A stretch of 64,000 nucleotides of DNA from Aphrocallistes beatrix (lineage: Eukaryota > Porifera > Hexactinellida > Sceptrulophora > Aphrocallistidae). Within the stretch, counting starts at the first letter, position 1. Each line of letters starts with the position of its first letter. Below, piece after piece: positions 53,640-63,960 of this stretch. The notes beneath the pieces are model-generated. The model was not told the origin of the DNA and searched no databases. It saw only the letters and a program-made list of their open reading frames with translations. The translations under genes were made by a program, and so were the position numbers. The stretch covers positions 4,712,001 to 4,776,000 of the forward strand of contig OY725490.1 of the NCBI GenBank assembly GCA_963281255.1, in the 5' to 3' direction.

Positions 53640-54372
53640 AGCTTATGAATGTATTATCAGCATATATAAATATTGCGTCAAAGTAATTCATATCCGTTGT
53701 TGAAATTTGAGTTATTCATTATATGACTAAACAATACGTAGGTTATATTCGTGACAAATTTGGTGTTTTTCGGAAGCCTCTTAAGGACACTTCTAAGTGT
53801 TTTTAATATATTGTTTTTCAAAAAGAACTGAGCTGTGAATGAGTTGAATTTTGCTCTAGAAACGTATTGTGGTCAGTTGGGGTCATAACTTGTAAATGGG
53901 CTAGACATTCAAATTAATTCCATTTGATAGCGAATAGACTACTTCCTCTTATTCGATAGTACTACTATAATTTCTATGTCTAAATTCAATGGTTTGTGAG
54001 ATTTTCGACAAATTACCAAATGTGACCAATATGATGAATTGTCAAATAACTCGTAAACCATTGAATTTTAATGTACAAGTATAAATTAAATTATCGCATA
54101 ATACGAAGTAGTCCTTTCGCTATCAATTAAATATGAATTTCTAGCTTTTGCGGTTTTCAAGATCTGATCCCAACTGACTAAAATACGTGTCCATAGCAAC
54201 ATTTCATGAAAAAATCAAAATTTTTTTCATCATTGCTCAGTTCTTGCGAAAAAATTATAATAAAATCATTTAGAAGTGCCCTTTAGATTGCTATGGTTCA
54301 TCTATATTCTACTTCATCCCATGTCCAAAACCCACAAGTGACTGTGATGCCTTATATGTAGCAGGTTATGGC
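53640..54372. mobile_element. Foldback element G, degenerate copy
   Basis: 'ATGTATTATCAGCATATATAA' and 'TCAAAGTAATTCATATCCGT' match the inner left arm of G. 'CATAGCAAC', 'TAGAAGTGCCC' and the right end 'GATGCCTTATATGTAGCAGG' match the right arm, closest to copy 1. The left terminus is missing. Confidence 0.65.
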
Positions 54373-54405
54373 ACAGCCTTGCATACCTTTTGGATCACAG
54401 GAGTA

Positions 54406-54565
54406 CAATTGATTCCGCTTAATAGAGTCACTGTTTAATCGGGTCAACCGAAATCGGGACCAGAATAGCTCTCACACATAGAAGCTAATTTCGGTTAATA
54501 GCGTTCTCCGCTTAATCGGAGAAAATGCCCCTAACAGATGTGACCTAATTAAGCGGAGTCGACTG
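54406..54565. mobile_element. C element, copy 4 (160 bp, internally deleted)
   Basis: Starts CAATTGATTCCGCTTAATAG and ends TAATTAAGCGGAGTCGACTG. Two short deletions relative to the 188-bp copies ('CGCTTAATCGGGTCACTTTTG' region and the AATACAAAA block). Confidence 0.75.
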
Positions 54566-54639
54566 TGCTAGTTTCTTCATTAATCTCAATTGAATATAGA
54601 CTGACCAGTAATATTTTGGCATCTGCATTAATGGTCTCA

Positions 54640-55020
54640 ACATGGTATCGAATTTTCTAATGCAAATCCGAAAAGATTATGTGCATATTTCCATACCTTT
54701 ATATACATATTTTCGCACAATTTGACGAATTTTGAAAAATATGCTTGAAACTTGCTTTGAACGGTTGTCATGGGGTTTTAGGGGTGTAGATTTCGAATAT
54801 CATATTTTCGAGTAAATTTGATAATCAGTTTGTTTACTTTTTTTTACAATATATACATAAAGTAAACAAATTACAAAAATAGGCTAGAGACTAGCTTCCA
54901 ACGTTTGACATTCGGTTTTTAGTGCAGTATATTTCGAATATTATATTTTCGGATCCATATGAGAAATTATTCGTTAACCTTTGTTTACAATATTTATATA
55001 AACGAAAAAAATTCCCAAAT
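54640..55020 (-). repeat. F repeat, reverse array
   Basis: Reverse complement of the 14345 array. 'GGTGTAGATTTCGAATATCATATTTTCG' occurs near 54784 and a variant near 54925, with 'CAACGTTTGACATTCGG' between. Each unit includes a TATATACAT(A)AAGTAAACAAA block. Confidence 0.65.
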
Positions 55021-55039
55021 AGTTTAGATTGAGTAACTA

Positions 55040-55125
55040 CAGGCTCCCGCTAGGCTACTCTGCGGATAAGCAGTGTCTGCAAGCCGCGCAGCGCTAGCAA
55101 GCGAAGTCAGCTTGTCATTATTTAA
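55040..55125 (-). mobile_element. Element B, reversed GC module
   Basis: 'GCAGTGTCTGCAAGCCGCGC' and AGCAAGCGAAGTCAGCTTG. It meets the next copy's module head to head through TCATTATTTAATGA. Confidence 0.7.
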
Positions 55126-55127
55126 TG

Positions 55128-55675
55128 ACAAGCGCACTTCGCTTGCTTGAGCTGCGCGGCTGGCGGACACTTTGTGTCCGCCGGAGGCGCCCTTTGGGCG
55201 CCTGTGGTCACCATTGATTAATTATATGGGAAATAACATTCCTAAATACGCCTGTCCTACTGTCATAATCGATTATGCACGAAAAATCAGCAAATTTTTC
55301 CATTTTTAAAATTTTGATGCGTAATGATGACGTCACAACAGAGTGATGAGTCATCATTTTTTGATAACAGTTGGTTCATATGTGAGGTATATTACTATAC
55401 ATATTCTTTTAAAATTCTCCTCTAATCTCCTCTAATGGCTGAGTTATGCTCGAATAACTGTATTGCTTAACTTTTAAAAATGTGACAATGATGTCATAAT
55501 TCCATGATGAGTCGACATTTTTGTCTGAGCTCAGAACTTACTGGAGCCATAGCCAAAAGACTCACGCATGCCAAAAATCTGCTTTCTGGGCCTGATAGTT
55601 TCTTCAATCAATTCGTTACAGCTATATATATATATATATATACGTATATAAATATACATTAATCGAGTTTTAATA
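55128..55675 (+). mobile_element. Element B, full copy
   Basis: Perfect GC hairpins GGCGGACAC/GTGTCCGCC and GGCGCCC/GGGCGCC, TAATGATGACGTCACAAC, TGATGAGTCATCA, tail TTCTTCAATCAATTCGTTAC, (TA)n, TIR ATTAATCGAGTTTTAATAGT. Confidence 0.85.
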
Positions 55676-56228
55676 GTAACAAGCGCGCTTTGCTTGCTTG
55701 CGCTGCGCGGCTGGCGGACACTTAGTGTCCGCCGGAGGCTCCCTTCGGTCGCCTGAGATCACATTGGTTAATTATAAGAGAGATAGCATCTCTAAATATG
55801 TCTGTCCTACTGTTATAATCGATATCCCTCAAAAAATCGCCAAATTAGTCAATTTTTAAATTTTTTATGCATAATAATGACGTCATAACAAAGTGATGAC
55901 TCATCTTTTTTGACGATAGTTGCATCATACGTGAGGTATGTTAGTATACATATTCTATTAAAATTTCAGCCTTATATTCTTATTATGGCTGAGTTATGCT
56001 CGAATAACTGTGTTGCTTAACTTTTAAAAATGTGACAATGACGTCATAATTCCATGATGAGTCGACATTTTGCTCATAACTTACTGAAGCCATAGCCAAA
56101 ATACTCCCACATGCCAAAAATCAGCTTTCTACGCCTGGCAGTTTCTTCAATCAATTCGTTACAGATATATATATATATATAGATATACACACATACACAA
56201 ACATTAATCGAGTTTTAATAGTAAGGAT
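55676..56228 (+). mobile_element. Element B, full copy in tandem with the previous one
   Basis: Starts at AACAAGCGCGCTTTGCTTGC with no leader, directly after the previous copy's TIR. Hairpin GGCGGACAC/GTGTCCGCC, 'TAATGACGTCATAACAAAG', AATGACGTCATAATTCC, ends ATTAATCGAGTTTTAATAGT. The two copies share one TIR at the junction. Confidence 0.85.
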
Positions 56229-56905
56229 GATATTTCTCCAATTAAATGTTGTTCAAGTTATTTAATGATAATATCAACACGGCTTTAGTTACTCGACACT
56301 TAGCATCTATAAATTATGTATGCTCGATTGATTGCATTTGCAAAAAGGTGCGGTCTAGAAAAATCTAGAAAAAATTTCTACCATATAGGGAGGGATATGT
56401 ATATAATTTCCAGAAATATTTAGAATTAAAATGTGGTTTGCAAGTGGTGGTGCACTTCTCAAAATGAGATAGTAAATGGCGAATTACAAAAATCAAATAA
56501 TTTTGAGAAAAACATTTGCCACGTGCCAAAATTTGTGGAATATTAGGCATTGATGCATAGCAACTTGTAACAAGGATAAAACTTGCGGGGCACGAAAGCC
56601 TCATGTTTCAAAATTTTGAACGGTGTACTTGTTGTATATGTCTCTGAATTCTTATGTTCCATTATATACGAAAAATGAATATATCTATTTAACTATTTTG
56701 TTAATCACGATATATGTACTACATATCGATTTTATCCAGTTTAATTTTAGTTTTGATGATCCAACAAGCCAACCGGTTGTAATTACTTTCCAGATCAGAA
56801 TTTATCCGTTTAAACCAATTATCTTTCGTTTGGTAATTAATTTAACTTTTCGGATTTGATAATACAAATTTATTTTGTTAATAAGGTTTCTGATTGTATT
56901 GTGAT
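56229..56905. other. AT-rich sequence, nothing recognised
   Basis: Several short ORFs on both strands but none with a recognisable motif. Confidence 0.35.
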
Positions 56906-56907
56906 CA

Positions 56908-57341
56908 GATTTGCCGTGGGAATGGGAATGATTTTCCCCCCATGGGATTCCCACAGGAATTCTTTGGGAATGGGAATTGAAATTTCATCCCCACGACAAC
57001 CCTGGGATGATGACATTAGTCACATTACTGATAACGATTATAGTGATGAGATTATACATTTACTATTTAGATTAGACATTTGCTAATAACCATTTCTTAG
57101 ACTTTGATAGACATTGCTAGATATTTGAATAGACATTCGTTTTATAGCAATTATTATTGAAATGTGATTACCGGTAACTTTTTATGTGGTGAATCTTTTT
57201 GTTTTATTACGCTAAAGTTTTTTCTAAGGTAAATATATGGGGATCCCCATAGGAATCCTGTGGGAATCCCCATTCGGATTCCCACAGGAATTCTGTGGGA
57301 ATGGGATGGAAATTGAAATTTCATTCCCACGGCAACCCTGA
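56908..57341. mobile_element. Probable hAT-like MITE with CCGTGGGAATG ends
   Basis: Left CAGATTTGCCGTGGGAATGG and right CATTCCCACGGCAACCCTG are inverted repeats. The family end CAACCCTG also appears at ~57000, so two short copies may be nested or adjacent. Internal runs of GGGAATCCCCAT and ATTCCCACAGGAAT. Flanks ATTGTGAT / ATTATAAT may be a decayed 8-bp duplication. Confidence 0.55.
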
Positions 57342-57970
57342 TTATAATATATTTATACTTTCAATACTTTCTTTCGTTGAATCTGACTTTTATTTGCTGA
57401 TAACTGAGTTTCCTCAGTTATCAGCAAATTATGATCTTCTAGAATTGCGTAAGCTATTGGACAACCTGCGACATTACATCCTGACAATAAATTTTTACAG
57501 CTAATGCTACTTAACACTCTAATTTTGCTATAGTTAGACTTGGCAAATGTACTATCTTTGGATAGGAAATCATGTATCCTGGTTCGGAAGTCTCTACTTA
57601 ATTTATTTAAATTTTCCTGGCTTTTTTGAGTTTGTTGTTTTCATACCATCCCATATATGCTAATGCTGATTAAAAACTTGGTTGGTTGGTTACATATCAC
57701 ATGTAGGTTATCGTTGAATATGAATTCCTATACAGAATCTGCTATACCAGCCACTAAATATAGCATGCACCTGTCTATAATGGCACTTTGTCTCTTAACA
57801 TGAACTTTAATGATAAGTGACCTATGTATAATGACTTTCTACCTGTAAAACGGTCGTTTAATCGCAGCACTTGGGTGGCAGTCATTTATAAGTTTCATTC
57901 TATTGAATCAATTGAATCAACTCGTATTTGGTTGATTGCGCATTGAAGTATTCTATCGTGGTGAATAGGA
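57342..57970. other. AT-rich sequence, nothing recognised
   Basis: Includes a short perfect inversion GATAACTGAG/CTCAGTTATC near 57400-57422 but no gene or element. Confidence 0.35.
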
Positions 57971-57983
57971 AATCATACTATAC

Positions 57984-58275
57984 ACTAACCGGACAAAAGT
58001 ATTTGTACACTATATTCTTCCCAAGACACTTTGATACGGTATTTTGTCTTTAATAGTATTATGTCTCCTGTTGCTAACTTTACATGGAGCTTAGTATATC
58101 TTGTCATGTGCACACTTAAAGACTCGGAAATCAATATCAAAAGTCGAAGCTTGCGAAAACCTGTCCGCTCTCTAGATTTTCACAGAAGAACCATGTTGAC
58201 TGACGGTTACCTTAAAGCAATGATGAGAGTTCTAACTACTAAATGTCTTAGATACAGGAGGTTGCGGTAAAGGGG
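57984..58275. mobile_element. Possible Tc1-like fragment
   Basis: CACTAACCGGACAAAAGTAT resembles the TIR at 29107 (CACTACCCTGACAAAAGTAT) and is preceded by TA. 'GAACTTTTGTCCGAAATTTG' near 58268 could be a partner end. The enclosed 79-codon ORF has no transposase motif. Confidence 0.4.
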
Positions 58276-59665
58276 GAACTTTTGTCCGAAATTTGATCTT
58301 CAAGTGTAATAATTCATGAACGGATGAGAAAGTATTTTTTGAAAATAATCAAGATTAAATTTCCTGCATATCGGAATAATAAAAAAATTAGGGGGGATAT
58401 AATAAAATCGTTACAATTGGTATTCAATGACCTTAACATGTTGTGGAGTGTTGAACGAGAAGAATATTGTGTATTCTTTTTTTTCCCATCAATTCATGTA
58501 GTATTTTCAGATCCCTGAATTTTAGCGAGCATGTTTTTGTATTTTCCATTTTGCCAAACTTTTCTTCTATACCACTCCTAACACCAAGTCTTAGGATCAA
58601 TAACCATTGACAAGCCCTCTTTTTTAAAATTCATTCAGTTTAGTTGCTAAAGAACTAAATTGGATATATCATAGCATTCTATATACTAAGGTAATGGGAA
58701 TCATTAAGGGTTTAGCACAATGGGTTGTTTAAATACTTCAACGAGTGTTATTTAGCTTAGTATTCTACTGAGCACACTTGAAATGTAAATTTAAAAATTT
58801 CCCAATGTACGATTTGAATAAATTAGATGTTATTGGAAAGAGAAGGTACCGACGTTTATGAATATGTATTAAAATTATGTTGTTGTTTTTTTTTTGGTTG
58901 ATATATTTTATAGTCAAACCGAGTACAGCCACAACCAATAATTTTAGTAGTTCTGTTTCGTGCGTTTTTAACTCACCATGGGATTTTAATTGTATTTTAG
59001 TTGATAATATAAATTGTTGATTCTTTAATGTACCAACTACCCAAAACAGAATTTGCAGAATTACAGATTTTCCGAAACAGGCTTTTTCAAAGCAGAATTT
59101 TCACAATACGTATCAAGTAGCAGCGTTGTAATTCGCGAAGAAGAACGCAGACGAGTACAGTGCAATCTCACACTTTCTTACACACAATGTGAATGCAAAG
59201 TACGTTCTCGAGTCGAAGAAGACCTGTCACGCCAAGAAGAACTTTCGAGTAAAGGCTTCGCAATATCAGATTGGAGAGGATAACAAGATATTCAAGGGTT
59301 CTTTTTATTGGTAATTTATTCGGAACAAATTTATTGATTGGAAACTTGTTTGCTGTTTCTTGGCTTCATTGAATAATCAGAAAATTGCTAATAAAATGCT
59401 GCCCTCCCCCTTAGTGTTGTATGTAAGAAATTAATTAATTTGGGCTGAAATAAGAAAATTCTTAGATTGGGGAATTGTCTGTGAGATCATGCTACCGTAA
59501 GATCTTGGTAAACTCCGTGATTCCATGAGAGTTGGCATATCTGGTTTCTAGGGTGCAGTTATACTGATATAGTTTGTATGTATGACAATTTTTTAATTAA
59601 TATCAATTTTGAGTAGGTGATAATCAGTGGAAATATAGTAACTTCATATGAAGTAGTGTGTTAAG
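58276..59665. other. AT-rich sequence with one doubtful ORF
   Basis: 59053-59283 reads 76 codons (MQNYRFSETGFFKAEFSQYV...) with a hydrophilic, Glu/Arg-rich second half ending ISDWRG. No family is recognised. Nothing else stands out. Confidence 0.3.
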
Positions 59666-59667
59666 AT

Positions 59668-60280
59668 CAAGTTGAAGAGGTACTCAAACTGTGCCATGAC
59701 GGTCCTGCACACCCTGGCATCAACGCTACCATCAAAGCTATCAGACAGAAATATGTTTAGCCAGGATTGAATGAAGATATAAAAAAATATGTAAGTATTG
59801 AGCTAATTATTCCATCTTTATTTTATTTCCACTTTGTTTCACTGCATTACGCGTATATTAGACTTGTAATTCGTAACTCCGGATAAGACGGACAAATTAT
59901 TTATCCCCCACACTCGCAAATGAATATACATCCCAATAATGGTTAAGCAAACAGGAGCAGAATGGCCAAGCAAATTGCAAGCTGCTGTGCTTGCTGCGAA
60001 CACTTGTTGGAAGAGGTCAACAAACTACTCACCATTCTATCTGATGTTTGGGAGAGAAGCTAATAGTGAACATTTACTGGCTCACACTAATCTGGTGGTG
60101 TTAGATGATGAGAATAAAGAGGAGGAGTTATATCAAACAACTGAAGTAGATGCATTATCTCCAAGACCTGAAAATCAAAATGCATGGTTAGAACCTCTGC
60201 TAGACACTCGAGCACAATCTCAATTACAAGCTCACGATAATATTCATCAAGGAGCAGCAAATGCAAAAATTGATATTTGA
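59668..60280 (+). pseudogene. GIN-type (Ginger/KRBA2-like) or Ty3-like integrase, remnant
   Basis: 59668-59789 reads EEVLKLCHDGPAHPGINATI and IRQKYV then a stop at the usual Trp, followed by PGLNEDIKKY: the HH part of the integrase zinc domain. A perfect GTAAGT donor follows at 59789. The Cys pair and the catalytic Asp residues are missing. 59939-60280 resumes at the end of the core, EWPSKLQAAVLAANTCWKRS then NYSPFYLMFGREAN, the 'stp..PF.lmfGR' block. The internal gap shows deletion. The C-terminal part lies beyond G at 61372. Confidence 0.7.
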
Positions 60281-60324
60281 TGAAAAAATTAAGAAGAGCA
60301 GGTGATCATTTAATTATGTCAAAC

Positions 60325-61371
60325 CATAGCCTACTCTAATAATGCCTCACAGTAAATAACCAAGGATGCGGTAATAGCCTAATGGATTAATACACGATTA
60401 GCCTAAAATCGTTAACCATGTAGGATAGGCATTAAGAATGTATTACCAGCATATATAAACATGATATCAAAGTACATATATCCGTTGTCAAAATTTCGAC
60501 AGTGATCATATCATTGCGCAACAGGTCATTCTAAGGACAATTTTGGCAATTTTCTAAGCTGTTTTAAGCCTACTTCTAAATGTTATTAAGGTAGTATTTT
60601 TGTATAAAACTAAGATTAGTACGAGTTGATTTGAAAAATTTAGAATTTTTCAATGGAATGTTGTTACATTCCTACGTTGCTATGGTAAAGCCTTTTTTTC
60701 AGTTTGAGCCATATCCTGCAAACTGTAATAACTTGGTCTTCAAATTTGATCGTATTTGATAGGCAATTGGCTACTTCCTATTAATTAATAATACAATTTA
60801 AACTTCTAAATTCACAGACTATAGAGTTATGCAACAATTTAGTGTTTTGATCACATTCTTAAAATAATTCATAACTCAAAACTCGTTGAATTTAGAAGTT
60901 CAAGTTGTATTATCCCCTAATAGTAAGTAGTCCATTGCCTATCAAACACGATCAAATTTGAAGATCTAGTCACTACAGTTTGCACGAAATGGCCCAAACT
61001 GACCAAAATGCTTTACCATAGCAACGCAGGAATGTAAGAACGTTCCATTGAAAAATTCTAAATTTTTCAAATCAACTCGTACTAATCTTGGTTCTACACA
61101 AAAATCACACCTAGGGTTAAAACAGCTTAGAAAATCGCTAAAATTGTCCTTAGAATGACCTGTTGCACAATGATATGATGACTAATCGAAATTTTGACAA
61201 CGGATATATGTACTTTGATACCATGTTTATATATGCTGGTAATACATTCTTAATGCCTATTCTGTATGTTTAACGATTTTAGGGTAATCGTGTATTAATC
61301 CATTCGGCTACTACTTCATCCCTAGTCCATAATTTTCAGTCTACTGTGAGGCATTATTAGAGTAGGCTATG
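60325..61371. mobile_element. Foldback element G, copy 4 (1047 bp)
   Basis: CATAGCCTACTCTAATAATG to CATTATTAGAGTAGGCTATG, flanked by GTCAAAC (60318-60324) and GTCAAGC (61372-61378), a 7-bp duplication with one difference. It splits the integrase remnant. Confidence 0.9.
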
Positions 61372-61593
61372 GTCAAGCTCTATTTAAAAGCAAAGAGAAT
61401 GCCTGGAACCAAGAAAGAAGCTAAGTATATCGGGCCTATGACAGCGGTTGAAGTAACAGATAGCCATGCATTGGTTTTAAAGAAAGGCAGTGATTCAAAA
61501 TGCAGAAAATATCCACTTCACATCTCTCAAGACAATACTTTCCGCGGTCAGACTAAACGCAAGTGTACTGATGATCTCCCTATAGATGTTTGA
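61372..61593 (+). pseudogene. Integrase C-terminal (GPY-like) segment
   Basis: KLYLKAKRMPGTKKEAKYIG followed by PMTAVEVTDSHALVL and KYPLHISQDN: the 'K..GPy.v.e.....l.l......R+..ihl' module that follows the integrase core in Ginger and Ty3-type elements. The ATG at 61369 is partly supplied by G and is not the real start; the coding sequence once continued from 60300. Stops at 61593. Confidence 0.65.
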
Positions 61594-62240
61594 ACCAAAA
61601 GATTAATGGTACTAGAAATTACTTGTACATCTACTTTATGACATGAATTTGATACGCAAATTATTTACTACTTTAATTTTAATTTTTATTAGGAAAGTAA
61701 AGTGACAAAGCCCCGCCCCGCGATAATCAAAGGACTCAGTCCTCAATGAATTAGACAATTTCAAAGTCAGTTTTCTTCTCTTTCTAGCCAGATTACATAC
61801 TTGATTTTATAACTACAAATGTTCTTTAGTTAGTGTTTACAGATCACAAAAACCGTGGAGTATACCTCTCCATACTCCACGATGAACTGGATAAGGCACG
61901 AAATGTGGGATTCTATGTCCCAAATGTGATCGTTTATCAAGTACTGAAAGATTCCAGCTCTGAATCTTTGGTAAGCACAACCTTTCAAAAATAAATATGT
62001 ATATGCATACGGTCCATACGGTAGACTCTCGTTAGTACGAACTTGGATAACGCGTAACAAAGCTACTCAGCAGAAATCGAATGTGGTGATATTAATATTC
62101 TATACTTATGTTGGTAGAGGAGAGAGATTAATTACATGCTAATGGAATTTGCAAAGCAATATGTCCACAGCTGGGACCTTATCGAACCTGCGACTAAGTT
62201 GATAAATTTATATATGGTGTGGTTAGTTGCATCTGAGTAT
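61594..62240. other. No gene recognised; hairpin and pogo-like end
   Basis: GGAGTATACCTCTCCATACTCC near 61856 is a small hairpin. 'GGTAGACTCTCGTTAGTACG' near 62020 resembles the pogo-like end at 52375 but has no partner. Confidence 0.35.
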
Positions 62241-62242
62241 TA

Positions 62243-63261
62243 CAGGGTGGTCAAAAAAAAGTGTACCCGTACATATTTTGGACCACCCACACTGCAACTT
62301 TTGTCTCTTTACTTTACTTTAATACCGTTTTAACATTTTACTTTGATACCGTTTTAACATTTCAAGTACTACTAGCTATGTCCAAGAAAAACTCTCTGTG
62401 GACTGTCGAAATGAGAGCATTCGCAGTTGAGAAGTACTTGGAGACGTAAAGCTTCGATGCAGCGATAATCGAAGCTTTTGTTACCAAGTTCAACCCCCCT
62501 AAATCACCATACAAATCTCTCATTGTCAAGTGGGTAGCCAAGTTTAGGACAGAAGGGACAGTCAGGAACCTTAACTCGATAACCCCTGGTCGAAAAAGTC
62601 ACTCAGGACGGAAGAGAAACCGGAATGAGAAGTTTATTGAGCGCCTGCGAGAATCCGTCCAAGAGTCACCTCACAAATCGACGAGGAGGAGGTGTCAGGA
62701 GCTGGCTTCCTCACGCTCTACGATGTTGAGAGCTATCAAAGAAGACCTAAACTTGTTTCCCTATCGTATTAGCATTCATCAGAAGCTCACAGAAACGGAC
62801 AAGAAGAACAGGATGGTCATGGCAAAGGCTCTGTCTGTTGTCCAGGATCGTCAGTCGCAAGTGTGAGATCCAGTGACCCCCTTATTCTCCCGACCTGAGC
62901 CCTCCAGATTTTTTCTTATGGGGCTATATCAAAGACAGGATATACCATAACAACCCCAAGACACTGGAGGAGCTAAAAACTAACATCAGAACCGTTATCA
63001 GAGGGATTAAAAAACTGATTTTGAAGTTTGTCATGCAGAACTTTACTATGCGCATAAGAAAAGTAATAAATCTGAAAGGAGGACATCTGGAACATCTGCT
63101 CTGAACGACCATACCAAAACAGCTATAATGATTTCGAATTGTTTTCTCAATTCCAATTTGTCTATATTTATAAAAAAATTGTTCAATTGCTTCAAAAACC
63201 TAAAATAAATGGCAAAAATTGAAAAAAATATGTAGGGTACACTTTTTTTTTGACCACCCGG
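62243..63261 (+). mobile_element. Mariner/Tc1-like element, internally deleted (1019 bp)
   Basis: TIRs CAGGGTGGTCAAAAAAAAGT and ACTTTTTTTTTGACCACCCGG, extending to GTACCC/GGGTAC, flanked by TA at 62241-62242 and 63262-63263. Confidence 0.85.
62379..63103 (+). pseudogene. Transposase of the TIR element, catalytic core deleted
   Basis: Starts MSKKNSLWTVEMRAFAVEKY (HTH 1; a stop at 62447-62449 after LET), continues SFDAAIIEAF, PYKSLIVKWVAKFRTEGTV (HTH core), then NEKFIERLRESVQESPHKST and RSTMLRAIKEDLNLFPYRIS (second HTH), and KNRMVMAKALSVV. After QDRQSQV it jumps to PYSPDLSPPDFFLWGYIKDR, so the region holding the first two catalytic Asp residues is gone; the third acid, in PPDFFLWG, is kept. 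It ends GGHLEHLL near 63103. It is an internally deleted derivative that could still be cross-mobilised. Confidence 0.8.
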
Positions 63262-63509
63262 TACATAGATTGATATAACATGCTTTCAAAATTATTTTAC
63301 TGTCATTTAGGCATTGGAGTTCATCGAAAATCAGTTATTCTCCCTAAATGTGAATGAATTTCCACAACTCGTTATCCATCACCTAAAGTCCGAGAATCCC
63401 ATAATATCCCCCATTATGATCGAATAGCAGAAATAAAAGTGCGATTTGTTAGGTATCCAATTCCAACAGCACCTGACTAGCACTCTAGCCTAGCAGGGCA
63501 AGTGTTGGG

Positions 63510-63960
63510 AAATTTTGAGCCTTGGAGGTCAGCCTCTATTACTGGTGATGACAACTGTCTCTTTAGATGTCTGTCTAAGGTCATTCCGGGGAGTGAGGAG
63601 GATCACGCAAAGCTCCGGGGAGAAATCTGCCGCTATTTGCTCGGTTAGGGGAAAGACGAGATCAGTTGGTATTTTAATCAAGTTCTATCAACCACTCCCG
63701 CCGAATATCTTGGAGAAAGCAATGAACGTCGCATGGACGTGGGGGAGTGATGTTGAACTGATGGCTGCCTCCGCACTACTCAAGACAGACATCTATGTTG
63801 CTAATCGGATATATAGAACCCCGGACAGCCTCATTCCAGAAGTACGCTGGTCACGCATATGTGCGTCTAATGACAACAGTGTGAAGATTGCGCCATTTAT
63901 ATCGCCAATTACTACGACCATTATGAAACTGTAACTGCAATGGTGAACAGCCTAGCTCCA
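63510..63960 (+). pseudogene. OTU-like domain remnant
   Basis: One frame from 63535 reads SITGDDNCLFRCLSKVIPGS and EDHAKLRGEICRYLLG: the OTU Cys motif with the leading Asp present. The next frame (to 63934) reads WTWGSDVELMAASALLKTDI, the 'WGtD.El.a.s.ll..di' helix. Returning to the first frame at 63892, AIYIANYYDHYETV holds the catalytic His. The alternating frames mean at least two compensating frameshifts, or sequence errors. OTU domains of this type travel with Helitrons and other elements; the window ends before any partner domain is seen. Confidence 0.65.

Noticed and set aside
59053-59283. 76-codon ORF MQNYRFSETGFF...
   Set aside because: Composition is protein-like in part, but no family or partner exon could be named; left as an unassigned region.
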